DNA from: a virus
IMG/VR virus record: IMGVR_UViG_3300030104_001680
Location: 1-29,649 of that record
Length of the DNA: 29,649 nucleotides
Reading direction: 5' to 3' (one strand)
Within the stretch, counting starts at the first letter, position 1. Every line of letters begins with the position of its first letter. A program made the translations under genes and the position numbers. This document shows positions 8,027 to 16,430 of the stretch, piece by piece. Below the pieces are notes generated by a model that saw only the letters and a program-made list of their open reading frames with translations, ran no database searches and had not been told where the DNA came from.

Positions 8027-8427
8027 TGCCATTAGAGAGTGCTGCTGATTTTTCAAGCTATGTAGAAACCACAACAGGTCATGGTGTTACAGGTACTTTT
8101 GTTGAAAAACAGCAGAACTTCTTTGATGATTTTCCATTGATAGATACTATGAGTTTTATTGATGATGGTGCTACTAAAATAATAAACTTAATTATTGATC
8201 AAGAATATTTTGGTATCGGTGGCGGTACTGTTGATGTAGATGGATTTGAACCAAGAGCAGTAGTAAAAGCTACAGACGTTCCATTTATATCACAAGATGA
8301 TGAATTAAGAGTAGATGCTATAACAACAGATCAGGGTAATACACTTGTTGCAGCAACTACATTTTTAGTAAAAACAGTTGAGCCTGATAATACAGGCTTG
8401 GTTTCATTGGTATTACAAAAACAATGA
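8026..8427 (+). CDS. head-tail connector, FII-like, copy 1
   Basis: A 133-residue protein. Its C-terminal half follows the pattern of lambda gpFII-type connectors: a stretch matching 'AVVKATDVPFISQDDELRV' then an extended beta segment ending TVEPDNTGLVSLVLQK. FII sits on the capsid connector and docks the tail. It is similar along most of its length to the next gene product (shared TGHGV or YGHGV start, x-x-x-DVP core, GNTL, TGxxSLxL end), so the two look like a tandem duplication. It overlaps the next gene as ATGA. Which copy is the true docking protein is not clear. Confidence 0.55.
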   Translation: MPLESAADFSSYVETTTGHGVTGTFVEKQQNFFDDFPLIDTMSFIDDGATKIINLIIDQEYFGIGGGTVDVDGFEPRAVVKATDVPFISQDDELRVDAITTDQGNTLVAATTFLVKTVEPDNTGLVSLVLQKQ

Positions 8428-8774
8428 GCCAATTTAGATTAGAAACAGAAGCAGATATGCTTAATTATTTAGATAAAGATTATGGTCATGGTGTAGGAGC
8501 AACCTATACAAGAAGCGGTACTGCTTCATCTATTAGTGTTATTTTGAACAATGAATTTATATTGCAAGACGAGGGTATTGGTTTAGAAGCGTTGAAACCG
8601 ACAGCACATGCTAGAAGTGTCGATGTACCAAATGCATCTTTTGGTGATTTATTAAATGTAGAAGCTATAAAAGATGTTGATGGTAATACATTAAAAGCTG
8701 CTCAAAATTATACTATTGTCAATGTGCAAAAAGATCGCACAGGTTTTTCATCTCTTATTCTTGAGGAAGTGTAA
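8424..8774 (+). CDS. head-tail connector, FII-like, copy 2
   Basis: A 116-residue protein (lambda gpFII is 117). Features are AHARSVDVPNASFGDLLNVEA, followed by YTIVNVQKDRTGFSSLILEE, the 'typical value plus recovery' beta pattern of FII-like proteins. It probably forms the ring between head and tail. It is a paralogue of the upstream gene product. It starts inside that gene (ATGA overlap) and ends TAATG into the U-like gene, so all three are translationally coupled. Confidence 0.6.
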   Translation: MSQFRLETEADMLNYLDKDYGHGVGATYTRSGTASSISVILNNEFILQDEGIGLEALKPTAHARSVDVPNASFGDLLNVEAIKDVDGNTLKAAQNYTIVNVQKDRTGFSSLILEEV

Positions 8775-9214
8775 TGGCTAATCATGTAAGACAACAAATC
8801 AGAGAATACTTTGGAACTAACCTTAACAACCTAACAACTACAGGAACAAGAGTGCATGAATCTAGGGTTTATCCATTAGACACACTTCCTGCATTAGTAA
8901 TTTACACAAAATCAGAAACATCCGAACCATTAGTTATGCATACTGATAGAGTTATGCAAAGAGATTTAAGCGTAGTTGTTGAAGGCTATGCAAAAGGAAC
9001 TTCGAATTTTGATGATACTATTGATACAATATGCAAAGAAGTTGAAGAAGCTATTGCTGCTGATACTACATTAGGTGGTCTTGCAAAAGACACTTTTTTA
9101 GAATCAACAGAAATAGAGTTCAATGCGGAAGGCGAACAACCAATGGGTTTTGTTTCGCTTACATTTTTAACAAAATACTACGTTCAGGAAACCAATCCTG
9201 ATGTAGCAGTTTAA
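8774..9214 (+). CDS. tail terminator protein, lambda gpU-like
   Basis: A 146-residue protein (lambda gpU is 131). It has the U pattern: an N-terminal helix (HVRQQIREYFGTNL), the strand LPALVIYTKSE, a central RDLSVVVEGYAKG strand, the helix DDTIDTICKEVEEAIAAD, and a final FVSLTFLTKYYV strand. gpU caps the tail tube at its head-proximal end and ends tube growth. The position right before the tail tube gene matches lambda (U then V). In lambda, gpZ lies between FII and U. No Z-like gene is here; a candidate is at 28995. Confidence 0.75.
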   Translation: MANHVRQQIREYFGTNLNNLTTTGTRVHESRVYPLDTLPALVIYTKSETSEPLVMHTDRVMQRDLSVVVEGYAKGTSNFDDTIDTICKEVEEAIAADTTLGGLAKDTFLESTEIEFNAEGEQPMGFVSLTFLTKYYVQETNPDVAV

Positions 9215-9226
9215 AGAGGAAAAATT

Positions 9227-9373
9227 ATGAAATTAATTAGTCCAAATGGTAAAAGTTCTATAGATGCTCATCCTGATAGTGTTGAGTATTTAAAAGAAAA
9301 GGGTTGGAAGGAAGAAGCAATCCCATCGAAAGATAAAGTTAAATCTTCTTCTAAAACTAAAAACGAGGAATAA
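9227..9373 (+). CDS. small tail-region protein of unknown function
   Basis: A 48-residue protein, MKLISPNGKSSIDAHPDSVE and onward, with a Lys/Ser-rich end. AGAGGA (9215-9220) lies 6 bases before ATG 9227, a good ribosome site, and the gene exactly fills the gap between the U-like and tail tube genes. Small proteins starting with a 'P-x-G ... VHPDSVEYLKEKGW' pattern are common in marine phages, so I take it as real. The function is unknown. Confidence 0.7.
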   Translation: MKLISPNGKSSIDAHPDSVEYLKEKGWKEEAIPSKDKVKSSSKTKNEE

Positions 9374-9375
9374 CT

Positions 9376-9765
9376 ATGGCAACACATCTTGGAAAAGAAG
9401 GTACAGTACAAGTAGGCTCTAACGCTATTGCTGAAATTAGAAGTTTTAGTATTGATGAGACTATTGATGTGGTTGAAGATACATCAATGGGCGATTCTGC
9501 AAAGACGTACTTAGCTTCTATTAAAGATTTTAGTGGATCAGTTGATGTTTTATATGATGAAACTGATACCAATGGACAGACAGCTTTAGCAGTTGGTTCA
9601 TCTGTAACGCTAAACTTTGCACCAGAAGGATCAGATAGCGGTGATGTAAAGCTTACTGGTACAGCAATTGTTACAGGCAAATCTATCTCTTCATCTTTTG
9701 ATGGATTAGTAGAAGCTAGTATTACTGTTCAGGGTAATGGCGGTCTAACAACTACTACATATTAA
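9376..9765 (+). CDS. major tail tube protein
   Basis: A 129-residue protein, the likely subunit of the tail tube (gpV/TP901-1 type fold). The conserved opening 'GKEGTVQVGSNAIAEIRSFS' followed by DETIDVVEDTSMGDS and the FSGSVDVLYDETDTNGQ strand is characteristic of tube proteins of this size. It ends with an alternating beta segment (LTGTAIVTGKSIS, LVEASITVQGNGGL). It lies between U-like and G/GT genes, as lambda V does. GAGGAA at 9365-9370 precedes the ATG. There is no C-terminal Ig domain as in lambda gpV. Confidence 0.85.
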   Translation: MATHLGKEGTVQVGSNAIAEIRSFSIDETIDVVEDTSMGDSAKTYLASIKDFSGSVDVLYDETDTNGQTALAVGSSVTLNFAPEGSDSGDVKLTGTAIVTGKSISSSFDGLVEASITVQGNGGLTTTTY

Positions 9766-9767
9766 TT

Positions 9768-10103
9768 ATGTCAGTAATAGATAAAGCCAAGCAGCATTTT
9801 AGTGGTCAAGATATTACTAAAATTGCAGTTCCTGAATGGGGAGATGAAAATGAGCCTTTATATATTTACAGTAAGCCATTATCACTAGGAGAAACCTCTA
9901 AGCTATATAAACTTAGCAAAGAAGATGATCTTACGATGATGGCTTATGTTCTAATTTATAAAGCTCTTGATGCCGATGGCAATAAACTTTTTGACATTGG
10001 TAATAAGAATGATCTGCTTAACAATGTAGATAGAGAAGTATTGATGCGTGTAGCACAACAAATAATGGGACAAGAGCCTATTGAGGATGTCAAAAAAAAG
10101 TAA
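9768..10103 (+). CDS. tail assembly chaperone, G-like
   Basis: A 111-residue protein between the tail tube and tape measure genes, the place of lambda G. It includes the segment KIAVPEWGDENEPLYIYSKP, typical of tail assembly chaperones, then helical regions (TMMAYVLIYKALDADG, VDREVLMRVAQQIMG). It coats the tape measure during tail assembly and is absent from the mature tail. It ends with Lys codons in a run of eight A, where a -1 shift yields the longer GT-like product. Confidence 0.8.
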   Translation: MSVIDKAKQHFSGQDITKIAVPEWGDENEPLYIYSKPLSLGETSKLYKLSKEDDLTMMAYVLIYKALDADGNKLFDIGNKNDLLNNVDREVLMRVAQQIMGQEPIEDVKKK

Positions 10104-10246
10104 AAAAAGATACTAATTTATTTTTTCAATATGCACTAGCAGAAAAGCTAGGCAAGACATTACAAGAATTACAAAGTATTAGTATCGAAGAGTATCAAGG
10201 TTGGATTGCATACTTTGAATTAAAAGAAGAAGAGAGCAAAAGGTAA
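9768..10246 (+). CDS. tail assembly chaperone, GT-like fusion by -1 frameshift
   Basis: Read as 9768-10100 joined to 10100-10246: after AAA AAG (10095-10100) ribosomes slip back one base and continue through VKKDTNLFFQYALAEKLGKT to a TAA at 10244-10246, giving 159 residues. The extension has no start codon of its own. It fills exactly the space up to the tape measure gene and overlaps its ATG (TAATG). Its sequence (LQSISIEEYQGWIAYFELK) is that of the T part of lambda-type chaperones. In lambda the T part recruits tube subunits. Confidence 0.8.
10083..10100 (+). promoter_or_regulatory. -1 ribosomal frameshift site with upstream Shine-Dalgarno-like element
   Basis: The heptamer A AAA AAG (10094-10100), in the zero frame of the G-like gene, is among the most slippery -1 sites known in bacteria (as in dnaX). 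GAGGA at 10083-10087 lies 6 bases upstream and could act as a stimulator. The stop TAA follows directly at 10101. I see no strong downstream hairpin. A length error in the A-run is the main alternative. Confidence 0.75.
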
Positions 10247-11979
10247 TGGCAAAGAGACAAGTAAAATTTGAACTTTCAGCAGTAGATAGAACTAAAGCTG
10301 CTTTTAGTTCTGTAACCAAAGGATTAAAAGGCGTTGGTTCAGCTTCTGCTAGTGCTGCGAAAGGCGTTGTGGGTGTTGGTTTAGCTGCAACAGCTACAGC
10401 AGGTGCTTTAGCTTTAGTTGTAAACAAATCTTTTGAGTTTATAGATGCTATTGGTAAAACTGCAACTAGAACAGGTATTACCACTTCTGCTATTCAAGCT
10501 TTTCATTTAGCTGCTAGAGAATCTGGAACTAACATTGAAGGTGCTAACAAAGCACTTGAAAAATTTGCTAGATCAGTTGGTGATTCTCAACGTGGTCTAA
10601 AAACAATGACTGATATTTTTAAAGCTCTTGGCGTAGAGCTTGAAACTAATGATGGGCATTTTAAATCTACAGATACTTTGTTAGAAGAAGTAGCAATTGG
10701 AATTAGCAATCTTGGTAGTCAAACACAAAAAGCAACAGCACTAGCTAATCTATTTGGTCGACAAGGTATTTTACTTACCAATGCTCTTGAAGATTTAGCA
10801 GATAGAGGTATGGATGGTTTTATTGATAGAGCAGAAAGATTAGGATTGGTATTGTCTACAAAAACTGTTAGAAGGGTTGAAGCTTTTAATGATGCAGTTG
10901 GCGTTATAAAAATGCAAATAAGCTCTTTCGTAAATAATGTTTCTGCAAGCTTTTTACCTATCTTTGAAAAAATACAAGTAACAATTGCAGATAAGATACA
11001 AAAAATAATAGATGACTTTGGTGGTATGGATAGTATAGCCGTATTTATACAAAATTCTATTATAGAGTTTGCAAAAAACGCCATAATAGCTGTTGGTCAA
11101 TTTAGAGATAATTTTGCATCTTTTGTTAGAGATATAAAAATAAAAACTATTGAAATAGAAATTGCTTTTAGAGAAATGGCGATTAATATTTTAAAATCGC
11201 TTTCTAAATTTGGTGATTTTAGCGATGCAATAAATGATCTTGAATCGCCACTTAGAAGATTAAATGACAAAATATTTTTGCTAAATCACACAACAACACA
11301 ACATGGAGAAAGTGCAAAAAGAACTGCAAAAGGTTTAGATATATACAAAATAACACTTGAAGATTTACAAGATAGTCAAAATGGCTTTTTAAGTTCATTA
11401 GTAAAAGCTAACAATGAGCTTGACAGGGTAAATCCAATCAATGCATTTAAAGATTCATTAGCAGACGTTTCAAAAACACTTGACACTATTGCAGTTAATT
11501 CAATGAAAAAATTTGAAGATAGTATTGTTGAAGGATTAAGAACTGGTAAATTATCATTTAAAAGTTTTGCTGATTTTGTTGTTGAACAACTTGTTAGAGT
11601 TGCAATACAACAACTATTAGTTGCTAGTTTAATTGATCCATTTAGGAAAATGCTTTCAGGTGGCAAGTTGGGTGATCTTATGGAATACAATAGACTAACG
11701 GATGGCGACACTCTTTTTGATGCTGAAGGCGGAGGATATACAGGCATGGGTGCAAGAACAGGCGGAGTGGATGGGCGTGGTGGCTTCCCTGCAATACTAC
11801 ATCCTAACGAAACAGTTATAGATCACACAAAAGGACAAGGCATGGGTGCTACTGTAAACTTTAATATATCAACAGTAGATGCAGCAGGTTTTGATGAACT
11901 GCTTGCTACAAGAAAAAATATGATTATAAGTATGGTTAATCAAGCTTATAACTCAAGAGGTAAAATGGGAATAGCATAA
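10246..11979 (+). CDS. tail tape measure protein
   Basis: A 577-residue protein, long, helical and Ala/Lys-rich at the start (KGLKGVGSASASAAKG), with a hydrophobic stretch (about residues 42-62, GVVGVGLAATATAGALALVV). The segment IDAIGKTATRTGITTSAIQAF is typical of tape measures, and the C-terminal part matches the lambda gpH end: SFADFVVEQLVRVAIQQLL followed by the Gly-rich GGYTGMGARTGG ... HPNETVIDH. It sets tail length and may help DNA enter the cell. It is short for a tape measure (lambda gpH is 853), so the tail should be clearly shorter than lambda's. It overlaps its neighbours as TAATG at both ends. Confidence 0.9.
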   Translation: MAKRQVKFELSAVDRTKAAFSSVTKGLKGVGSASASAAKGVVGVGLAATATAGALALVVNKSFEFIDAIGKTATRTGITTSAIQAFHLAARESGTNIEGANKALEKFARSVGDSQRGLKTMTDIFKALGVELETNDGHFKSTDTLLEEVAIGISNLGSQTQKATALANLFGRQGILLTNALEDLADRGMDGFIDRAERLGLVLSTKTVRRVEAFNDAVGVIKMQISSFVNNVSASFLPIFEKIQVTIADKIQKIIDDFGGMDSIAVFIQNSIIEFAKNAIIAVGQFRDNFASFVRDIKIKTIEIEIAFREMAINILKSLSKFGDFSDAINDLESPLRRLNDKIFLLNHTTTQHGESAKRTAKGLDIYKITLEDLQDSQNGFLSSLVKANNELDRVNPINAFKDSLADVSKTLDTIAVNSMKKFEDSIVEGLRTGKLSFKSFADFVVEQLVRVAIQQLLVASLIDPFRKMLSGGKLGDLMEYNRLTDGDTLFDAEGGGYTGMGARTGGVDGRGGFPAILHPNETVIDHTKGQGMGATVNFNISTVDAAGFDELLATRKNMIISMVNQAYNSRGKMGIA

Positions 11980-12602
11980 TGTCAGGTACTTTTCCAACAA
12001 CCATAAAACCTAGCAGTCTATCATTGCAAGACAATAGACCTAATCTTATAAATCAATCTGTATCTGGTAAAAGAGTTACTAGAAAATATGGATCACAATT
12101 TTTTACTCTGGATATTACCTTACCACCTTTATCAAAAGATGATGCGATGGATGTTTTTGCTTTTCTTAAAAAACAGCAAAACTCTTTTGATAAATTTGAT
12201 TTTACATACCCAATAACAAACAGAGGTGCTAACAGAACACAAACAGATATAGTAGTTAATGGCTCTCATAGTGTTGGTGACAATACTATTGCACTATCAG
12301 GTTTTGATAATTCAACATCCAATGTTTTAAAAGCAGGTGATGTAATAAAGTTTGCTAATCACGATAAAGTTTATATGGTTACAAAAGATAATTCTAACCC
12401 ACCAGTAAACCCATCCTCAGACGGAAGTGGTAATGCTACAGTAACTATAGAGCCAAGTATAATATCATCACTTGCAAATAGCGAAGCAGTAACAGTAGAT
12501 CAACCAAATTTCAAAGTGTATTTAGATAGTGATATTTTGTATACAACAAATACTTCAGGTTTATTTTCAATAAGCTTTTCATTGAGAGAGTGCATTGAAT
12601 AA
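11979..12602 (+). CDS. distal tail protein (minor tail, M-like position)
   Basis: A 207-residue protein right after the tape measure. The N-terminal part (LNLIN-type RPNLINQSVSGKRVTRKYGS, LDITLPPLSKDDAMDVFAFLKKQQNSF) and the end (GLFSISFSLRECIE) look like one beta fold of the distal tail family. A Gly/Asn/Thr-rich segment (about residues 88-165) sits between them. By position it corresponds to lambda M/L, which link tube and tail tip. The family is inferred from position and overall pattern rather than from a decisive motif. Confidence 0.6.
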   Translation: MSGTFPTTIKPSSLSLQDNRPNLINQSVSGKRVTRKYGSQFFTLDITLPPLSKDDAMDVFAFLKKQQNSFDKFDFTYPITNRGANRTQTDIVVNGSHSVGDNTIALSGFDNSTSNVLKAGDVIKFANHDKVYMVTKDNSNPPVNPSSDGSGNATVTIEPSIISSLANSEAVTVDQPNFKVYLDSDILYTTNTSGLFSISFSLRECIE

Positions 12603-13150
12603 TGTCAAGGAATTTAAGCTCATCATTACTTACGCAACTTGCTAATCCGACTAATACATTTTGCTTCTTATTAGAGATAAACACATCAACAGTTTTTAGA
12701 TTAACTGATAATCAGTTTAATGTAACTTATGATTCAAATACTTATACATCTTCTGGTGAAATAATTGCAGTAAGCACAACACCAGAGACAGGAGAGCTTA
12801 AAGTAGAAGAAACATCTATTGAATTATCTAATATAAACTCAACACTAATATCTGTTTTTGATGATGAAAATTATATAGATAATGCTGTAAACATTTATCT
12901 TGGTTTTTTTGACAGTAACGAAACTTTTATTGATGCACTTACATACTTTTCAGGCAACATAAAAAATGTAGAAGTTGATGAAAGTAAAACAGACTCAAAA
13001 ATAACTGTAACTTGCTCTAATCATTGGTCAAATTGGAACTTAAAAAAGGGAAGGCATTTTACAGATGAATCACAGCAATTAGCCTTTACATCCGATAAAG
13101 GTCTTGAGTTTGCACACATAACAAAAGAAAACATAAGGTGGGGAAGTTAA
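12602..13150 (+). CDS. minor tail protein, DUF2163/gpL-like
   Basis: A 182-residue protein with features I associate with DUF2163-like tail proteins: an N-terminal helix (SLLTQLANPTNTFCFLLEI), beta segments around GELKVEETSIELSNIN, a SGNIKNVEVDES strand pair, and the end pattern RHFTDESQQLAFTSDKGLEF ... IRWGS, close to 'R-x-T-D-x-x-Q ... D-x-G-F-x-x-V ... I-x-W-G'. In related phages and gene transfer agents this protein sits between the distal tail protein and the hub, as here. It starts TAATG on the upstream stop. Confidence 0.7.
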   Translation: MSRNLSSSLLTQLANPTNTFCFLLEINTSTVFRLTDNQFNVTYDSNTYTSSGEIIAVSTTPETGELKVEETSIELSNINSTLISVFDDENYIDNAVNIYLGFFDSNETFIDALTYFSGNIKNVEVDESKTDSKITVTCSNHWSNWNLKKGRHFTDESQQLAFTSDKGLEFAHITKENIRWGS

Positions 13151-16042
13151 ATGGGTATTTTATCTTTTTTGCAAACTGTATTTACAATCTTAACAGTAAT
13201 TACTGGTGTTAAAAATTTTAGAACGGCACAAAAGCTCAAAGATAAAGGTCAAGATATTTTAGCTACAAAAATTGCCGATGGCGGTAAGATTCCTGTTATC
13301 TATGGAAGAAGAAGAGTTGGTGCAACCTTGCTTTACATGGACACAGATTCAGGTAACTCAAGAGAATTGTTTGTTGTGTATGGCTTGTGTTTAGGCGAGA
13401 TTGATTCAATTGAGCTTGATACTATAGAAATCAATGGAATACCTATTTCTGATACAAGTGTTTTTAGAGATGGGTATTACACAGGATCAGACAAAATTAG
13501 TAGTGGAGCAGGATCACTTAACACAGCAAGTCAAATAGGTAATGTTCAAGTTGGTGCTAATAATGGAAGAAGTGGTGAAGATCCTGCAAAAAGATATAGG
13601 ATGGTATTCAATGCACATCATGGAGCAGACGACCAAACTGCTGATCCTATGCTTGTAGCATCGCAAACTAAATGGACAAGCAATCATAGGCTTAGAGGTA
13701 TTGCATATATAGCTGCATCTTTCGAATATGACACTAAAGGAATGTTTACATCTACACCAGAACTTACAGTAGTTGTAAAAGGAAGAAAACTTTATGATCC
13801 TAGAAAAGATGGTTCTATTACTGGGGGATCAGGTTCACATAGAATTGATGATGCAACAACTTATGAATGGTCAAATAATGCTGTGTTGCCTTTACTTGAT
13901 TATATACATCAAGATCATGGTAAAGGTCTAGCAGCTTCTTTAATTGATTTACAATCATTTCAAACAGCAGCAAATACAGCAGATACAATTGTAAATGTTC
14001 CTGATTATGCAGGCTCTTATTCTGCTGCAACTTATACAGCGTTAAATGGTGATAATTTTATAGATGTTGATGAAACCACATGGGGAAAACTAAAGGGTAA
14101 TGAAAAAATATCTGTAAAAGATAGTGGTGGTACAACAATACTTAATAGGGCAAATATATTAGATGTGCAACGCAACACTCCTCATTCTGGTTCTACAAGT
14201 TATAGAATTTACATTGACGATACGCCAGACGAAAAAATTAGTAAAAGCGTAACATTTTCAGCAACAAATGGTGATGCAACGATTACTGCAACTTGTACTA
14301 GTCATGGAGCAAGTGTAAATGATAGGGTTCTGTTTGCAGGTGCAACAAGTTTGGGTGGCAATATTACAGATGTTGTTTTAAATAAACTATACACAATAAC
14401 AACAGTTGCCGATGCAAATACATTTACCTTTGAAGCAACAAACTTAGATGGCACAACTGCAACAGCAAACTCTTCTGATACAGGCAATGGTGGCGGTAGC
14501 GTTACTGCTAAATTTATGTATGAAGATGAAACAGGAACAGTTTTAGCAGAAGTTACTAGATTTGAGTGTAATGGTGTTGTAGATACCAATGAAACTGTTT
14601 TAGAAAACACAAGAGAATTGCTTTCAAATGTAAGAGGTTTTTTAAATTATGTAGATGGTAAATATTCTGTTCTCTTAGAAGATACAGGATCATCAAGCTT
14701 TAGTATCACAGAAGATCATATTATTGATGATGGTATAAAAATAAAATATGAGGATAAAGCAGAAAAACTAAACAAAGTTGTTGTTCAATTTTTTAATGCA
14801 CAAAAGAAATTTGAAGCTGATACCAAAACTGCTTTCAATAATGATAATGCAAGCACTTATAAAAATGACGATGGCGGAGAAGAATTAGAAACTACTTCAG
14901 AATTTTCATATATCACTAATCCATATATTGCTTTTAATATGGGTAAAACTATTCTAAATAGAAGCAGAAACCAAAAAACAATATCTTTTGTTGGCACTCC
15001 TAGATTGCTAAATCTTACAGCAGGAGATGTTGTTGATATTACTTATTCACCATATAACCTATCAAGTGCGTTATATAGAATTGAAGCTGTAAATCTATTG
15101 GAAAATGGATTGGTAAATATACAAATGCTTGAATATCTTGACATTTATTCTTGGGATGCAAGTCCACCAACAGAAAATGTAGGTGATGAAACAAGATTGC
15201 CAACAGGCACAGAAACATCAAAAGTTACATCTTTGGCGTTTACAGATACTAATGCAAGTTCAATAGGGAGACCATTTTTATCTTGGACAAATCCTACAGA
15301 TTATCCATCAAAAGAATTTAGAGTTTCAATAGTTGATTCAAGCGGTAATGAGGTGCATAACAGAATTGTAAGTGATAGCAAGGTTGATCTTAACTTTATT
15401 AAAACAGCATCAAACTATGTAGCTTCTGTTACTACAATAAATACAATAGGAGCAGAATCAGAATCAACTGATTTAACTTTTACTGTTTCAGACGAACCAA
15501 TAAAAGCAGGTGATATACAAGCAGGCACAATAACTGCTGATAGGTTAAATGTTACAGACTTAGCTCTTGATTTTACTGCTGCTACTGTTTCAGGTGCATC
15601 GATAGGATCATTTCAAAACAATACTATGCGACTTAAAAAAGTTGCAGATTTAGGTACAGCAGCAGGCATCTATCATATTTATTGTAGAGTTTTTGGTGGT
15701 AATGGTGAGGTAAAAACATTATCCATTGTTGCAGGTGATGGTACTTATGGCACAGGATCAAGCTTTGAACTAAGAGATGATTTTGCTTATAGTGATGGAT
15801 CAACGCCTACAATACCTACAGCAGATGAAGGCTCTGCTCAATATCACTCTGGACAAACACAGTTCTTTTCAGCAATTGATAGATTTGATAGCACTAACGA
15901 AATGGTGCAAAAAGATTTTATTGTCAGAAAAGCAAGCAATACAAGCAGAACACTAAGGTTATATGTTTTAGCTCAAGGCGATGGTAACAATAAGCAATTA
16001 AGTAATGTGCAATATGGTTTTTATAGATTTTCGGAGATTTGA
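13151..16042 (+). CDS. tail tip hub / host-specificity protein, J-like
   Basis: A 963-residue protein. The N-terminus has a hydrophobic helix (LQTVFTILTVITG) then the hub signature KIPVIYGRRRVGATLLY (about residues 49-65). The central hub continues to ~360 and resumes at ~453 (NTRELLSNVRGFLNYVDGKYSVLLED ... GTPRLLNLTAGDVVDITY). An Ig-like insert (about 363-453, SHGASVNDRVLFAGATSLGG) interrupts it. A fibronectin III-like domain (about 690-783) and a beta-rich C-terminal domain with GDIQAGTITADRLNV follow. It should close the tube and bind the receptor or carry the fibre. It is shorter than lambda gpJ (1132). The last bases overlap the next ATG (TGATG). Confidence 0.85.
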   Translation: MGILSFLQTVFTILTVITGVKNFRTAQKLKDKGQDILATKIADGGKIPVIYGRRRVGATLLYMDTDSGNSRELFVVYGLCLGEIDSIELDTIEINGIPISDTSVFRDGYYTGSDKISSGAGSLNTASQIGNVQVGANNGRSGEDPAKRYRMVFNAHHGADDQTADPMLVASQTKWTSNHRLRGIAYIAASFEYDTKGMFTSTPELTVVVKGRKLYDPRKDGSITGGSGSHRIDDATTYEWSNNAVLPLLDYIHQDHGKGLAASLIDLQSFQTAANTADTIVNVPDYAGSYSAATYTALNGDNFIDVDETTWGKLKGNEKISVKDSGGTTILNRANILDVQRNTPHSGSTSYRIYIDDTPDEKISKSVTFSATNGDATITATCTSHGASVNDRVLFAGATSLGGNITDVVLNKLYTITTVADANTFTFEATNLDGTTATANSSDTGNGGGSVTAKFMYEDETGTVLAEVTRFECNGVVDTNETVLENTRELLSNVRGFLNYVDGKYSVLLEDTGSSSFSITEDHIIDDGIKIKYEDKAEKLNKVVVQFFNAQKKFEADTKTAFNNDNASTYKNDDGGEELETTSEFSYITNPYIAFNMGKTILNRSRNQKTISFVGTPRLLNLTAGDVVDITYSPYNLSSALYRIEAVNLLENGLVNIQMLEYLDIYSWDASPPTENVGDETRLPTGTETSKVTSLAFTDTNASSIGRPFLSWTNPTDYPSKEFRVSIVDSSGNEVHNRIVSDSKVDLNFIKTASNYVASVTTINTIGAESESTDLTFTVSDEPIKAGDIQAGTITADRLNVTDLALDFTAATVSGASIGSFQNNTMRLKKVADLGTAAGIYHIYCRVFGGNGEVKTLSIVAGDGTYGTGSSFELRDDFAYSDGSTPTIPTADEGSAQYHSGQTQFFSAIDRFDSTNEMVQKDFIVRKASNTSRTLRLYVLAQGDGNNKQLSNVQYGFYRFSEI

Positions 16043-16377
16043 TGCCAATACATAATTTTGATTATAGCTATAAGTACAACAGCATGAAAACAATGCCAAA
16101 AAGTATTGACGATGATACACAAATAGTTAGAGAAGTTTGTGTTGAAGTAACAGGTGTTGATGTTGTAGATAGCGAAAAAACACACACTGAAAAAATGTAT
16201 TCACAATTAGAAGGTGTTTATAGCTTGCGAGATAATGATTTACCACCTGATTTTATATTAGTGAAAGACATTACAGAGCAACAAATAATAGATTGGTATA
16301 AAAAAACTGTAACCCTAGATGATCTAAATATTTACTTTACTTGGCAAATATTCGGTATTGATGAGGTTAATGCATGA
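16042..16377 (+). CDS. conserved small protein between hub and fibre genes
   Basis: A 111-residue protein of unknown function. It starts at ATG 16042 overlapping the hub stop (TGATG), with GGAG at 16033-16036. A TTG codon at 16039 is a poorer alternative. Features are a hydrophilic start (MPIHNFDYSYKYNSMKTMPK), mixed alpha/beta patterning, and an end ITEQQIIDWYKKTVTLDDLN. Its position suggests a tail accessory or fibre assembly role, but nothing in the sequence proves it. Confidence 0.6.
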   Translation: MPIHNFDYSYKYNSMKTMPKSIDDDTQIVREVCVEVTGVDVVDSEKTHTEKMYSQLEGVYSLRDNDLPPDFILVKDITEQQIIDWYKKTVTLDDLNIYFTWQIFGIDEVNA

Positions 16378-16408
16378 GTTTATATTTCAAACACTATAGA
16401 TATAAACT
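16358..16408 (+). promoter_or_regulatory. promoter candidate and inverted repeat before the tail fibre gene
   Basis: TTGATG (16358-16363), a 17-base spacer and TATATT (16381-16386) resemble a sigma-70 promoter. Overlapping it, AGTTTATAT (16377-16385) and ATATAAACT (16400-16408) form a perfect 9-bp inverted repeat with a 14-base loop. GAGG of the fibre ribosome site follows about a dozen bases later. The arrangement (repeat, then ATGAGGA, then start) resembles that at 2534-2578. It may give the fibre gene its own promoter or operator. Confidence 0.35.
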
Positions 16409-16430
16409 ACAATAGATATGAGGACAGAAT

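Noticed and set aside
16391-16400. ACACTATAGA resembling the core of a T7-type promoter
   Set aside because: Only the short CACTATAG core matches, no phage RNA polymerase gene is present in the window, and the sequence lies in an AT-rich inverted repeat.
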